Assembly: GCA_945931665.1 (NCBI GenBank)
Contig: CAMEPL010000023.1
Span: forward strand, 1-33,173
Source of the DNA: an uncultured Clostridium sp.
GTDB lineage: Bacteria; Bacillota; Clostridia; Peptostreptococcales; Peptostreptococcaceae
DNA length: 33,173 nucleotides
Direction: 5' to 3'
Each line of letters begins with the position of its first letter. Position 1 is the stretch's first letter. The position numbers were made by a program, and so were the translations under genes. This document shows positions 1 through 7,898 of this stretch, one piece after another. Under the pieces are notes generated by a model. It was given only the letters and a program-made list of their open reading frames with translations. It was not told the DNA's origin and searched no databases.

Positions 1-124
1 TGTTTACCTGCTCAGACTAATCATTATCTGAATATCTGGCTTGGTTTGTTTGTTGGTTTTAATTCGTGTGAATTAAAGTTTATTAATTAACCTACTGTTT
101 AATTTTCAAAGTTCTTAAATCAAC
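1..124 (-). other. 5' leader of an rRNA operon (16S gene lies beyond the left edge)
   Basis: Read on the minus strand, this stretch has the look of the transcribed leader just before a 16S rRNA gene in low-GC Firmicutes: a GAACTTTGAAAATTAAACAG box (minus strand, around 98-117) is followed by a 60-80 nt spacer that ends in GTCTGAGCAGGTAAACA at position 1. Two sigma-A promoters stand immediately upstream. The mature 16S sequence is not in the window, so the identification rests on the leader box and the promoters. It could be the leader of another stable RNA, but the box is typical of rRNA operons. Confidence 0.68.
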
Positions 125-130
125 TTCTTT

Positions 131-159
131 ATTGTATCAAAGTCATTTTTACTTGTCAA
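131..159 (-). promoter_or_regulatory. rRNA operon promoter, proximal (P2-like)
   Basis: On the minus strand a perfect TTGACA -35 box (154-159) and a TACAAT -10 box (131-136) are separated by exactly 17 bp. The predicted start of transcription is near position 124. The flanks are A/T-rich. It is the stronger of two tandem promoters facing the rRNA leader. Confidence 0.8.
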
Positions 160-235
160 CAACTTTTTTCAGAAGTTTTTTGCTTTTAGCTTTTCAGCTT
201 CTTGCGTTTTGTCTTATTTCTCAAAGACAAGTAAT

Positions 236-264
236 ACTTTACCACCTATTTTTTTAATCGTCAA
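236..264 (-). promoter_or_regulatory. rRNA operon promoter, distal (P1-like)
   Basis: On the minus strand, TTGACG (259-264) and TAAAGT (236-241) are spaced by 17 bp, about 105 bp upstream of the proximal promoter. The upstream side on the minus strand is a run of A-rich sequence, which could act as an UP element. The paired arrangement is typical of rRNA operons in Firmicutes. Confidence 0.62.
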
Positions 265-560
265 CACTTTTTTTGAAACTTTTTTTAGTTTTTTTATTTT
301 TGTAAACTATATTAAATTACTATTATATTTTGTTCTTATATCTACGAACAAAATTATATTTAACGATTATTTTAATCACATATAAAAATATATTTCTAAA
401 TTAATATTTTTTATAAATTTGAAATATATCTTAAATTTTTATAGTTTTTATTATTTTATATAGGATTTTATCTAAAATAATTTTTGTTTTTATATATATT
501 ATTTCAAATTAATATTATCTTTCCAAATTTTCTAATTAATATTCATAATCTCTGAAATTA
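265..560. other. AT-rich intergenic region, no gene seen
   Basis: No open frame with a ribosome binding site is visible on either strand. The stretch is almost pure A/T. The one structured item is an interrupted palindrome, TTTTGTTC (328-335) and GAACAAAA (346-353), with a 10-nt spacer; it has no U-tract and may be an operator or simply chance. The region probably serves as upstream A/T-rich DNA for the rRNA promoters. Confidence 0.5.
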
Positions 561-600
561 AATAAGAAACATCATATTTATAAATACAATGCTTCTTATT
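561..600 (-). terminator. Hairpin downstream of cwlD, probable terminator
   Basis: Starting 14 nt past the cwlD stop, the minus strand folds into a long hairpin: AATAAGAAGCAT pairs with ATGATGTTTCTTATT through Watson-Crick and G-U pairs, roughly 17 bp with a tiny loop. It is followed only by TAATTTC, so the U-tract is weak. On the plus strand the G-U pairs become mismatches, which favours function in the minus direction. Confidence 0.5.
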
Positions 601-613
601 CTATCGAGCTTCT

Positions 614-1330
614 TTAATTATTTTCTGCTATTCCTGCTAGATATTTTTGTATTCCTACATATATGGCCCATGCTATTTTATCTTGATATTTTGAATCAGC
701 TAATAATTGACTTTCTTTTTCATTAGATAAGAAACCACATTCAATTAAAACTGATGGCATATTAGTATTCTTTAAAAGATATATATCATCTCTAGGTTTT
801 ATCTTTCTATTATTTTCTTTATCTACAACTCGTTTTAGTTCATCTTGAATAAATTGCGCTAATTCTTTTCCATCATCTTTTCCTTTTGGATAGAATGTTT
901 GTGCTCCAGAGTATTTTGATTGTTCGAATGCATTAAGATGTATAGATACAAATATATCTGCATTTGATTCGTCAATTATCTTCTTTCTATTTTTCAAGTT
1001 TTCATTATATTTCTGTCTTATTGTCTTGTTTCCATCTTCTTGATATAAACTGACATCTTTCTCCCTAGTCATTATAACCGTTGCACCACTAGATTCCAGT
1101 AAGTCTCTTAATTTCTTTGTAATCTCTAAATTTACGTCTTTTTCTAATATAGTATTATCTTTATTCATAGCCCCTGGATCTATCCCCCCATGCCCTGCAT
1201 CCAGAACTATTATCTTGTTGGCAACTGGCATATACTCCATAACATCAGCTGATGCATTTCTTACTTTAAGTATTAATAGACTCGTTATAATTACGGCTAC
1301 AGAAATTATTATGTACTTATATTTTCTCAT
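614..1330 (-). CDS. cwlD: N-acetylmuramoyl-L-alanine amidase CwlD (spore cortex)
   Basis: Zinc amidase that cleaves stem peptides from muramic acid, a step in making muramic-delta-lactam in the spore cortex so that germination lytic enzymes can recognise it. The protein has 238 residues. An N-terminal membrane/signal segment (about 4-22) is followed by an Amidase_3 domain. Family zinc ligands are visible as H47 (DAGHGG), E69 (in DVNLEI) and H131 (VSIHLNA), with the catalytic glutamate E197 (LIECGF). I chose the ATG at 1330 because GGGGTGA sits 5-7 nt upstream; a longer frame starting at 1348 would place that Shine-Dalgarno inside the gene. It lies 57 bp after the ABC permease, so read-through from that operon is possible. 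Its presence argues for an endospore former. Confidence 0.9.
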   Translation of the reverse strand: MRKYKYIIISVAVIITSLLILKVRNASADVMEYMPVANKIIVLDAGHGGIDPGAMNKDNTILEKDVNLEITKKLRDLLESSGATVIMTREKDVSLYQEDGNKTIRQKYNENLKNRKKIIDESNADIFVSIHLNAFEQSKYSGAQTFYPKGKDDGKELAQFIQDELKRVVDKENNRKIKPRDDIYLLKNTNMPSVLIECGFLSNEKESQLLADSKYQDKIAWAIYVGIQKYLAGIAENN

Positions 1331-1405
1331 TATTATCACCCCGTACATTTATATTTTTGTGGCCGTTTATATATTCCTAAAAATCAAAAGCTTGTCTATA
1401 TTAAT

Positions 1406-2194
1406 TTATACCGATATATCTTTTTTACTATAGTATAAAAATGCTGTTATTACTCCTATCCCCGCATATAACATTCCTAATAAAACTAAATTTCCTTCTA
1501 TTGAACCGGATGATATTATTTGAGTTGCATCTGCATATCTAAGAGGAGTTATATATTTTAGGAACTCTGCCTTATCACTTATATTTGATATAATATTAAA
1601 AAAATACATTAGTACTGCTATACCTATTCCGATTCCAACTGAGCTTCTTTTTAAAAATGAAGATATTCCAAAACATATAAATGCAATTTCCATTTGCATA
1701 AAAAACTGTGCCACGTGAAACAGCATAAATTCCTTCCAAAGTATATGTTCATCTATTATATAAAATGATAATATTCCTAATATCATACAAACTACATTAA
1801 GTATTATTATTTGCATTACTACAGCTAATAGCTTTTCAAATATTACTCTGTATCTACTAATAGGATGTGTTAGTAAAAATTCTGCTGTATGTGAATGTTC
1901 TTCCTTTGACAACATATTTGCACCTAATAATGCTACAAAAAATGAACAACCTATTGATAATACATTTCCACATTCTATACCATAAAAGCCCATTGGAGTT
2001 GCTATACTTACTTTATCCATACCAAAAGCTTCAGTAAATCCTCCCATGTTAGAATATACATCTTCAACTTGGCTAACTTGACCACTCATCTGAGGATATA
2101 GCAACATACATAAAACTACCATAAACCCTATACTTAAAGTCCATATAATAAGCATCTTTCTTCCCATTTTCAACTCGTGATTTAATATAACCAT
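1406..2194 (-). CDS. ABC-2 type transporter permease
   Basis: Membrane subunit of an ABC exporter, 262 residues, with about six hydrophobic segments: one near residues 15-35 and others covering the middle and C-terminal halves. The central TSEEHSHTAEFL-like stretch (here LSKEEHSHTAEFLLTHPISR) is the conserved cytoplasmic element seen in ABC-2 permeases of bacitracin/lantibiotic-type and unknown-substrate exporters. The start at 2194 was chosen because GGAAGGTGA lies 5 nt upstream, inside the end of the ATPase gene. The ATPase stop codon is separated from this ATG by one base, so the two are translationally coupled. The substrate cannot be told from sequence. Confidence 0.85.
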   Translation of the reverse strand: MVILNHELKMGRKMLIIWTLSIGFMVVLCMLLYPQMSGQVSQVEDVYSNMGGFTEAFGMDKVSIATPMGFYGIECGNVLSIGCSFFVALLGANMLSKEEHSHTAEFLLTHPISRYRVIFEKLLAVVMQIIILNVVCMILGILSFYIIDEHILWKEFMLFHVAQFFMQMEIAFICFGISSFLKRSSVGIGIGIAVLMYFFNIISNISDKAEFLKYITPLRYADATQIISSGSIEGNLVLLGMLYAGIGVITAFLYYSKKDISV

Positions 2195-2195
2195 T

Positions 2196-3071
2196 TTATT
2201 CACCTTCCTTTTCATAATAATGTAAAAACATCTCTTCTAAGTCCGGCTCTGTAATTGTCATATCATTTATATCTAAATTATTTACATAAGATATTAATTG
2301 TTTTATATCTCCTTGATATAGAAAGTTAACTGAATCATCATGTCTTACTATATCTCTAACCCCTGCAAGGTTTTCAATACTATTGATACCATGTAAACTA
2401 ACTCTTCTGGCTGATGTTTTTGAAAGTGTCGCAACTGAATCTGATACTATTAACTTACCTTCTCTTATTATTGCCGCATTATTGCAGTGTCTCTGAACTT
2501 CTGATAAAACATGAGATGATAAGAATACTGTTGCTCCTTCTTCATTTCTTTCTTTTAATATATTCCAAAATTCTTTTTGCATTAGTGGATCCAATCCACT
2601 AGTTGGTTCATCTAATATGTAAAGTTTCGGTTTATGTTGCATAGCACATACTATTCCGACTTTCTTTCTATTACCTAATGATAGTTCATCGATTTTTTTC
2701 TTAATATCTAACTCCAATCTTTCACAAAGTATATTAGCTTCTTGCGAACAGTCCTTCCTTTGTAGTTTTGAAGATAGTTTAATTATTTCTCCCACTTTCA
2801 TATTGGGATAAAACCACATTTCTGATGGCATATATCCTATATCCTTTAATATTTCTTTATTTCCTATGGAACACTTTTTTCCTAACAGTTTTGCTTCTCC
2901 AGAACTAGGTGCTATTAACCCCAGCATAGTACGTATAGTTGTACTTTTTCCTGCACCATTAGGTCCAATAAAACCAAATATATCTCCTTCTTCAACTTTA
3001 AGATTAATATCTACTATACCTCTATGTTTTCCATAATTCTTCGTAAGATTTTTTATTTCTATAATATTCAT
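2196..3071 (-). CDS. ABC transporter ATP-binding protein
   Basis: Nucleotide-binding subunit of the exporter encoded with the following permease. The 291-residue protein shows Walker A GPNGAGKST (36-44), signature LSLGNRKK (130-137), Walker B LYILDEPT with D154/E155, and the H-loop histidine H187 (SSHVLSE). The Q-loop position reads YMPSE, without a glutamine, as in many exporters of this DrrA/BcrA-like group. The C-terminal 80 residues form the extra domain usual in that group. GGGGGAAG precedes the ATG. It lies 29 bp downstream of an AraC-family regulator and is probably cotranscribed with it. Substrate unknown. Confidence 0.88.
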   Translation of the reverse strand: MNIIEIKNLTKNYGKHRGIVDINLKVEEGDIFGFIGPNGAGKSTTIRTMLGLIAPSSGEAKLLGKKCSIGNKEILKDIGYMPSEMWFYPNMKVGEIIKLSSKLQRKDCSQEANILCERLELDIKKKIDELSLGNRKKVGIVCAMQHKPKLYILDEPTSGLDPLMQKEFWNILKERNEEGATVFLSSHVLSEVQRHCNNAAIIREGKLIVSDSVATLSKTSARRVSLHGINSIENLAGVRDIVRHDDSVNFLYQGDIKQLISYVNNLDINDMTITEPDLEEMFLHYYEKEGE

Positions 3072-3100
3072 AATAAACTTCCCCCTTATTAAGAAACTAT

Positions 3101-4306
3101 TTAATTAAAAATCTTTCTATATTGTGTTGGTGTTTGATTCATATACCTCTTAAATAATCTAGAAAAATAATTCACATCATTTATACCTATAATTCTTCCT
3201 ATATCTTGTATAGGAAGTGATGTATCTCTAAGTAAGAATGTAGCATGTTTTATTTTTAGTTTATTTATATACTCTATTACAGAAAATCCTGTCTCCTTTT
3301 TAAATACTCTAGACAAGTATGTTGGCGATACATAAAACTGGTTGGCAATCTCATTTACAGACAAGTTTTCTTGTAAATTTGAATTTATATGATTTATAAC
3401 TTTGCCTACTAATGCTGAATGATGTTTTATATTAAATTCACTAATTGCAAAACAGTAATCTATCACCATATCATAAAATATATCTTTTATATCCTTACTA
3501 AATCTAGCTGACTCTATTCTCTTCATATATCTTCTAAACAAACTTGCTGCATATATATTACTGACATCTTTACCCTTTAACATATCTAATAATAATGTAT
3601 TATAATAAATAAGTTTATTTTGATGCATCCTAATATTATAAGCTTCATCTTCTATGAAGTATAAATCTAAAATCTTATCTAAAATTTTTAAAGAATTAAC
3701 CTTACTCCCTGAACTTACTGTATGAATAAGCCTTTTATCTAATCGAATACTATCTTCAACATACTTATAATCTAATAAATCTGTTGTAATTCTATTATTA
3801 TTTAAATCTATAGAATCATTCTTCTTAAATTTTCTCTTATATATAAATTTGAGATCTGTATCCTTGTCATAAATATTATTCTTTATTACAGATATGATAG
3901 ATGTAATTTTACTCCTATTTATAAAAGGTAAAGTATTATAATATCTATGTATAAATTCTATATCATCATTAGATATATCATATTCATCAGTATAATTTAA
4001 TAAATATTCATATTTATTTTCAGATAGATATGGTCCTATAAACAAGTAACTTTCTTCTTTTTTGTTTAAACATATAACTATATAATTTCCTAAAATTAAA
4101 TTATCTAAAATATATACATGTTCCTCCATCATATGAAATAACATATCCCTAAATTTATCTTTTTCTTTCTTATTATCTATAAATATAGGCAACATTAACT
4201 CTTTTATAAAGGATAAATCCTCATCTATACCCTTCGTATAAAAACATTTTAAATTTAATGTTGCATCTAACATTTCTGATATTAAATCTATTCTGTCATA
4301 AATCAT
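3101..4306 (-). CDS. AraC-family transcriptional regulator
   Basis: A 401-residue DNA-binding regulator. The last 100 residues (about 300-401) are a double helix-turn-helix AraC/XylS domain: LSVNEIANQFYVSPTYLSRVFKKETG is helix-turn-helix 1, and IQDIGRIIGINDVNYFSRLFKRYM with the closing PTQYRK is the conserved second half. The N-terminal 280 residues match no sensor domain I recognise; they contain no clear membrane segment, so the signal is likely cytoplasmic. AGGGAG lies 8 nt before the ATG. The gene heads an operon with an ABC-2 exporter and is divergent from a GH3 glycosidase over 228 bp, so either or both neighbours may be its targets. Confidence 0.85.
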   Translation of the reverse strand: MIYDRIDLISEMLDATLNLKCFYTKGIDEDLSFIKELMLPIFIDNKKEKDKFRDMLFHMMEEHVYILDNLILGNYIVICLNKKEESYLFIGPYLSENKYEYLLNYTDEYDISNDDIEFIHRYYNTLPFINRSKITSIISVIKNNIYDKDTDLKFIYKRKFKKNDSIDLNNNRITTDLLDYKYVEDSIRLDKRLIHTVSSGSKVNSLKILDKILDLYFIEDEAYNIRMHQNKLIYYNTLLLDMLKGKDVSNIYAASLFRRYMKRIESARFSKDIKDIFYDMVIDYCFAISEFNIKHHSALVGKVINHINSNLQENLSVNEIANQFYVSPTYLSRVFKKETGFSVIEYINKLKIKHATFLLRDTSLPIQDIGRIIGINDVNYFSRLFKRYMNQTPTQYRKIFN

Positions 4307-4534
4307 TATATTTTCTCCCTTTACCTAATAAAATCCCCTTAATGTCGACTATCTCATTTAAATTTATATAAAAATTATATATAAATCAACTTTTATAAAA
4401 CAAGTAATATTTGTGCTAAAACTATTCACAAATATTCTATAATATATTTTTTCACATTGATATAATTATAACAAGGAATAGGTATTCCTGCATAAATAAT
4501 GTATAAAATATTCGACAACGAAAGGAATTGAAAT
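4307..4534. promoter_or_regulatory. Divergent control region between araC-type gene and GH3 gene
   Basis: 228 bp of A/T-rich DNA must hold promoters in both directions. For the minus gene the best candidate uses a TATAAT -10 inside ATTATATATAAAT near 4376-4381, with a weak TTGTTT -35. For the plus gene, TATAAT-like boxes occur near 4438 and 4460 but neither has a good -35. A 16-bp inverted repeat, AGGAATA-GG-TATTCCT (4474-4489), sits 45 bp before the GH3 start and is the best operator candidate. Promoter choices here are uncertain. Confidence 0.45.
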
Positions 4535-6256
4535 ATGGCAATTAATTTAAAAACAAAACCATTTTATCTATCTGATGAAGATATAAAATGGGTAGAAGAT
4601 ACTTTAGCAAACTTAACATTAGATGAAAAAATAGGACAAGTTTTCGTTGATATGTTATGGAATAACACTGAAGAAGAAGTAGTTGAAAGAATACAAAAAT
4701 ATGGTATGGGTGGATTCAGATATAACAATATGTCTCCAGCTGACCTACATAAACAAAATAGAATAATACAAGAAAATAGTAAAATACCTGCTCTAATAGC
4801 TGCTAATATAGAAGCTGGTGGAGATGGTGCTGCTAATGGTGGTACTCACTTTGGACATCATGTAACAATAGGTGCTACTCAAGATAAAGAAAATGCATAT
4901 AAATTAGGATACTATGGTTGTAAAGAAGCTGCAGCTATAGGTTGTAACTGGACTTTCGCTCCAATAGTTGATATAAATAAAAACTGGAGAAACTGTGTTG
5001 TTTCAAGTAGATGTTTCTCAAGTGAAGCTCAACAAGTTTTAGACATGTCTAAAGAATACTTAAGAGGTGCTAAAGATGCTGGTTTAGCTAGTTGTATGAA
5101 ACACTTCCCTGGTGATGGTCTTGATGAAAGAGATCAACATATAGTAACTACTAACAACGATATGTCTGTTGAAGAATGGGAAGAAAACTTCGGTAAAGTT
5201 TACAGAGGTATGATAGATGCTGGTGTTGAATCAGTAATGATAGGACATATAAGACTTCCTGAAATGTCTAGAAAATTAAGACCAGGAATAAAAGATAATG
5301 AAATAATGCCTGCTACTCTAGCTCCAGAATTATTACAAGATTTATTAAGAGATGAATTAGGATTTAACGGATTAGTTATAACTGATGCAACTCACATGGT
5401 TGGTTTAACTTCTGCTATGAGAAGAGCTGAAATAATGCCTTACACTATAGCTGCTGGATGCGATATGATACTTTACTACAGAGATAAAGATGAAGACGTT
5501 GAAGCTATAAAAGAAGGTTTAGCTAATGGTATATTAACTGAAGAAAGATTAAACGAAGCTGTTACTCGTGTATTAGCATTCAAAGCAATGTTAAAATTAC
5601 ACACTAAAAAAGCTGAAGGTACTTTAGTTCCTGCTGAAGAAGATCTTTCTATAATAGGTTGTGAAGAACATAAACAAGTTGCTAAAGACATAGCTGACCA
5701 AGCTATAACTTTAGTTAAAAATACTAAAAACCAATTACCATTAACTCCAGAGACTCATAAGAGAATTATGCTTTACACTGTAGATCAAGCAGGATTTGCT
5801 CCAAATAAAGTTGAATCTGATAAACTAGACCACAGAGTAAAAGCTAAATTAGAAGCTCAAGGATTTGAAGTTACTTTATTTGACCCAGCTGCTGGATTAA
5901 ATGGTAAACAATTATTAGCTTCTACTCCAATAAAAGAATTTGTTAACCAATTTGATGCAGTAATGTTATTTGTTCATGTTGCTGGATTCTCTCAAAGCAA
6001 TGTTAGACGTATAACTTGGGCAATGCCTATGGGTCCAGATATCCCATGGTATGTAACAGAATTACCAACAGTTTGTGTATCTGTGTTCAATCCATTCCAC
6101 TTAATAGATGTACCAATGGTACCAACTTATATAAATGCATATTCTGATAATGATGCAACTTTAGATTTAGTTATAGAAAAAATAATGGGTAAATCTGAGT
6201 TTAAAGGTGTAAGTTCTGTAGATGCATTCTGTGGAGCTTGGGATACTCGTTTATAA
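4535..6256 (+). CDS. Glycoside hydrolase family 3, NagZ-like beta-N-acetylhexosaminidase
   Basis: Probably removes N-acetylglucosamine from muropeptides or related sugars in the cytoplasm; no signal peptide is present. The 573-residue protein has a GH3 TIM barrel (about 15-370) and a C-terminal alpha/beta domain (about 380-573), the two-domain layout of Bacillus NagZ. Visible motifs are the substrate-binding KH189-190 in KHFPGDG, the D200-x-H202 dyad that acts as acid/base in NagZ enzymes, and nucleophile D284 in LVITDATHM. The usual KHFPGHG reads KHFPGDG here. The Shine-Dalgarno AAAGGAAT precedes the ATG. Codon use is strongly biased as in a well-expressed gene. A strong hairpin terminator follows. 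Confidence 0.82.
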   Translation: MAINLKTKPFYLSDEDIKWVEDTLANLTLDEKIGQVFVDMLWNNTEEEVVERIQKYGMGGFRYNNMSPADLHKQNRIIQENSKIPALIAANIEAGGDGAANGGTHFGHHVTIGATQDKENAYKLGYYGCKEAAAIGCNWTFAPIVDINKNWRNCVVSSRCFSSEAQQVLDMSKEYLRGAKDAGLASCMKHFPGDGLDERDQHIVTTNNDMSVEEWEENFGKVYRGMIDAGVESVMIGHIRLPEMSRKLRPGIKDNEIMPATLAPELLQDLLRDELGFNGLVITDATHMVGLTSAMRRAEIMPYTIAAGCDMILYYRDKDEDVEAIKEGLANGILTEERLNEAVTRVLAFKAMLKLHTKKAEGTLVPAEEDLSIIGCEEHKQVAKDIADQAITLVKNTKNQLPLTPETHKRIMLYTVDQAGFAPNKVESDKLDHRVKAKLEAQGFEVTLFDPAAGLNGKQLLASTPIKEFVNQFDAVMLFVHVAGFSQSNVRRITWAMPMGPDIPWYVTELPTVCVSVFNPFHLIDVPMVPTYINAYSDNDATLDLVIEKIMGKSEFKGVSSVDAFCGAWDTRL

Positions 6257-6309
6257 TAAATTAAGCTTTCACTTTTGCACTGTGCAAATTGAATCATATA
6301 TTTAACTAA

Positions 6310-6370
6310 AAGAGCCAAAGTAATTGTAGTATATTATTCTACATTTACCTTGGCTCTTAATTATTTTAAA
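6310..6370 (+). terminator. Bidirectional terminator between GH3 gene and uvsE
   Basis: AAGAGCCAA (6310-6318) pairs with TTGGCTCTT (6350-6358), and inside it GTAATTGTAG pairs with CTACATTTAC with one mismatch. The hairpin ends in TTAATTATTTT on plus; on minus the flank is TTAGTTAAAT. It lies between two convergent genes and can serve both. Confidence 0.82.
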
Positions 6371-6403
6371 CGAATTTATATTTAATTAATTATATCTATT
6401 CTA

Positions 6404-7366
6404 TTAAATACTTAAAGTTGTTTTATCTATCCAATTATATTTCGGTTTAAGCTTCTTTATATCATCTACAAGTTTAAAAAGTGCTATATCCTTTTCTTTA
6501 CATTCCAACATCACATCAAAATCAGTATTAAGTACCCTACTATTCTCTATAAAATTTATAAAATCGTCAGCATCTATATAATCTGCATGTTTTCTGTCTA
6601 GTTCACCATCTTTTGGGGACGAAAAATGAATCTTTGGTGGAAGGGGTTGTCCATTCCATGTATCAAAAATTTCTCCAAGCATATCATAGATATTTTCACC
6701 ATCATTATTGCAATTATGATGATGCACATCTAATACCATCGGGACTTGCAGTTGTTCACACAAACTAAGTGTCTCTTTAGCAGTATATATCTTATCATCA
6801 TTTTCAATGATAAGTCTATTTTGTATATCTTGTGGAAACACTTTAAAATTATCAACAAAACGTTTCAGTGCAGCTTCTTTTCCGCCTGTCGCTCCACCTA
6901 CATGAATAACCATTTTTCCCTCTGGATAATTCAAATCTTCAAACCATTCTACCTGTCTTGATAAGTTTCTTATTGTGTTTTGAACAACCTCATCTTTGGC
7001 ACTATTAATAACGTTAAATTGATCTGGATGTGTATCTACTCTCATATTGCTTTGTCTTATCAGTTTACCTATATATTCAAAGTCTTTTTTAAATATTTTT
7101 CTATATTCCCAGTTTGGAACCTCTGGATGTGTAGTTAGCGGAATCAACGCTGATGTTATTCTATAAAAATGTATATCATTTTCTATATTGTATCTAATTA
7201 TTTTTTCTAAAGCGTTGAAGTTTGAAGATGTTATAGATTTTAATTTTTGTATTCTCTTTTCTTGCGAATTCAGTTTACTATATGTTTTATAAGTAACATT
7301 ACTCGAACTTGTTACTTTATTTCCTAATGCATTTGATATTGCAACATAGCCCAATCTAATTTTCAT
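6404..7366 (-). CDS. uvsE: UV damage endonuclease UvsE (UVDE)
   Basis: Nicks DNA 5' of UV photoproducts such as pyrimidine dimers and so starts an excision repair pathway that does not need UvrABC. The full-length 320-residue TIM-barrel protein carries all metal-site residues expected from the Thermus enzyme: H113 (THPDQF), H155 (IHVGG), E188 (IIENDD), D213 and H216 (LDVHHH), H247 (HFSSPK), H260 (KHADYID) and E288 (MLECKEK). AGGAG lies 8 nt before the ATG. A possible TATAAT -10 box sits at 7390-7395, just after the terminator of the upstream operon, but no good -35 is seen. In Bacillus this enzyme protects spores; a similar role is an inference. Confidence 0.92.
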   Translation of the reverse strand: MKIRLGYVAISNALGNKVTSSSNVTYKTYSKLNSQEKRIQKLKSITSSNFNALEKIIRYNIENDIHFYRITSALIPLTTHPEVPNWEYRKIFKKDFEYIGKLIRQSNMRVDTHPDQFNVINSAKDEVVQNTIRNLSRQVEWFEDLNYPEGKMVIHVGGATGGKEAALKRFVDNFKVFPQDIQNRLIIENDDKIYTAKETLSLCEQLQVPMVLDVHHHNCNNDGENIYDMLGEIFDTWNGQPLPPKIHFSSPKDGELDRKHADYIDADDFINFIENSRVLNTDFDVMLECKEKDIALFKLVDDIKKLKPKYNWIDKTTLSI

Positions 7367-7415
7367 ATTTTATTACTCCTAATCTTTGGATTATATATGT
7401 ATAGTATGTCCAACG

Positions 7416-7451
7416 AAAAAAAATCCCATCTGAATAATAAAAATTCAAATG
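7416..7451 (-). terminator. Rho-independent terminator after the padR operon
   Basis: On the minus strand CATTTGAAT (7443-7451) pairs with ATTCAGATG (7427-7435), one pair being G-U, followed by GGATTTTTTTT. On the plus strand that pair is a C-A mismatch, which fits termination in the minus direction. It stands about 90 bp past the stop of the 102-residue membrane protein gene and just before uvsE. Confidence 0.75.
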
Positions 7452-7467
7452 AGAAAATCATCATTTT

Positions 7468-7537
7468 TGTGGATAACTCCTAATATTAAGTGTTTTTTTA
7501 TAAATATAAAAATATATAAGTTATCCACAGTGGATAA
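7468..7537. promoter_or_regulatory. Cluster of three DnaA-box-like sites
   Basis: TGTGGATAA (7468-7476, minus-oriented consensus box) and TTATCCACA (7521-7529, plus-oriented consensus box) both match the DnaA consensus 9-mer perfectly. A third near-perfect box in minus orientation, AGTGGATAA (7529-7537), overlaps the second and makes the 17-bp palindrome TTATCCACAGTGGATAA. The two perfect boxes are also arms of an 11-bp inverted repeat (TGTGGATAACT / AGTTATCCACA). DnaA binding is inferred from motif match only. Confidence 0.5.
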
Positions 7538-7539
7538 TT

Positions 7540-7848
7540 TTATTTTCTTTTTATAAACATACCCACAACCATACCTATTAACATTCCAAAACTTGTTCCA
7601 TATGCCATAGAAAACAATCCTGTTGTGCTTAGTGCTATTCCTAAACACATACCAATACACATTCCTGTAGCCATATTATTATTTGTTTCATCATTTTGTT
7701 TATTATCATAAGCTTCTTTTTTATTTTTATATTTATCTACATTATCTTTATTTTTTGTAGAATTTCTCTTACTAAAATTCACTGCCAAAACTGCAATTGT
7801 TAACCCAATTATAATCCAAGGTAGTGCAGCATATATAAAATCTTTCAT
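7540..7848 (-). CDS. Small membrane protein of unknown function
   Basis: I do not recognise this 102-residue protein. It has a hydrophobic segment at about residues 5-24, a charged, Lys/Asn/Asp-rich hydrophilic stretch at about 25-58, and a long Gly/Met-rich hydrophobic region (about 60-99, with GMCIGMCLG and GMLIGMVVG) that can form one or two membrane spans, ending in KRK. GGGGAG lies 7 nt before the ATG. It is the third gene after padR and a DUF2812 gene, 50 bp downstream of the latter, and shares their terminator. PadR-linked operons often encode membrane proteins, so a role in the cell envelope is plausible but unproven. Confidence 0.65.
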   Translation of the reverse strand: MKDFIYAALPWIIIGLTIAVLAVNFSKRNSTKNKDNVDKYKNKKEAYDNKQNDETNNNMATGMCIGMCLGIALSTTGLFSMAYGTSFGMLIGMVVGMFIKRK

Positions 7849-7898
7849 TTTAAATCTCCCCTTTATTAATTAGGTAAAAATTCTATTTTTATAAAATC

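Noticed and set aside
328-353. Interrupted palindrome TTTTGTTC/GAACAAAA as a terminator for cwlD
   Set aside because: No U-tract on either strand, and a longer hairpin stands directly after cwlD at 561-600.
1215-1433. Plus-strand open frame opposite cwlD
   Set aside because: It mirrors cwlD and the gap upstream, has no ribosome binding site, and its translation is low-complexity hydrophobic sequence.
7445-7660. 71-codon minus-strand frame overlapping the end of the small membrane protein gene
   Set aside because: It is out of frame with a better-supported gene (which has a clear Shine-Dalgarno), runs through the DnaA-box palindrome and terminator, and lacks its own ribosome binding site.
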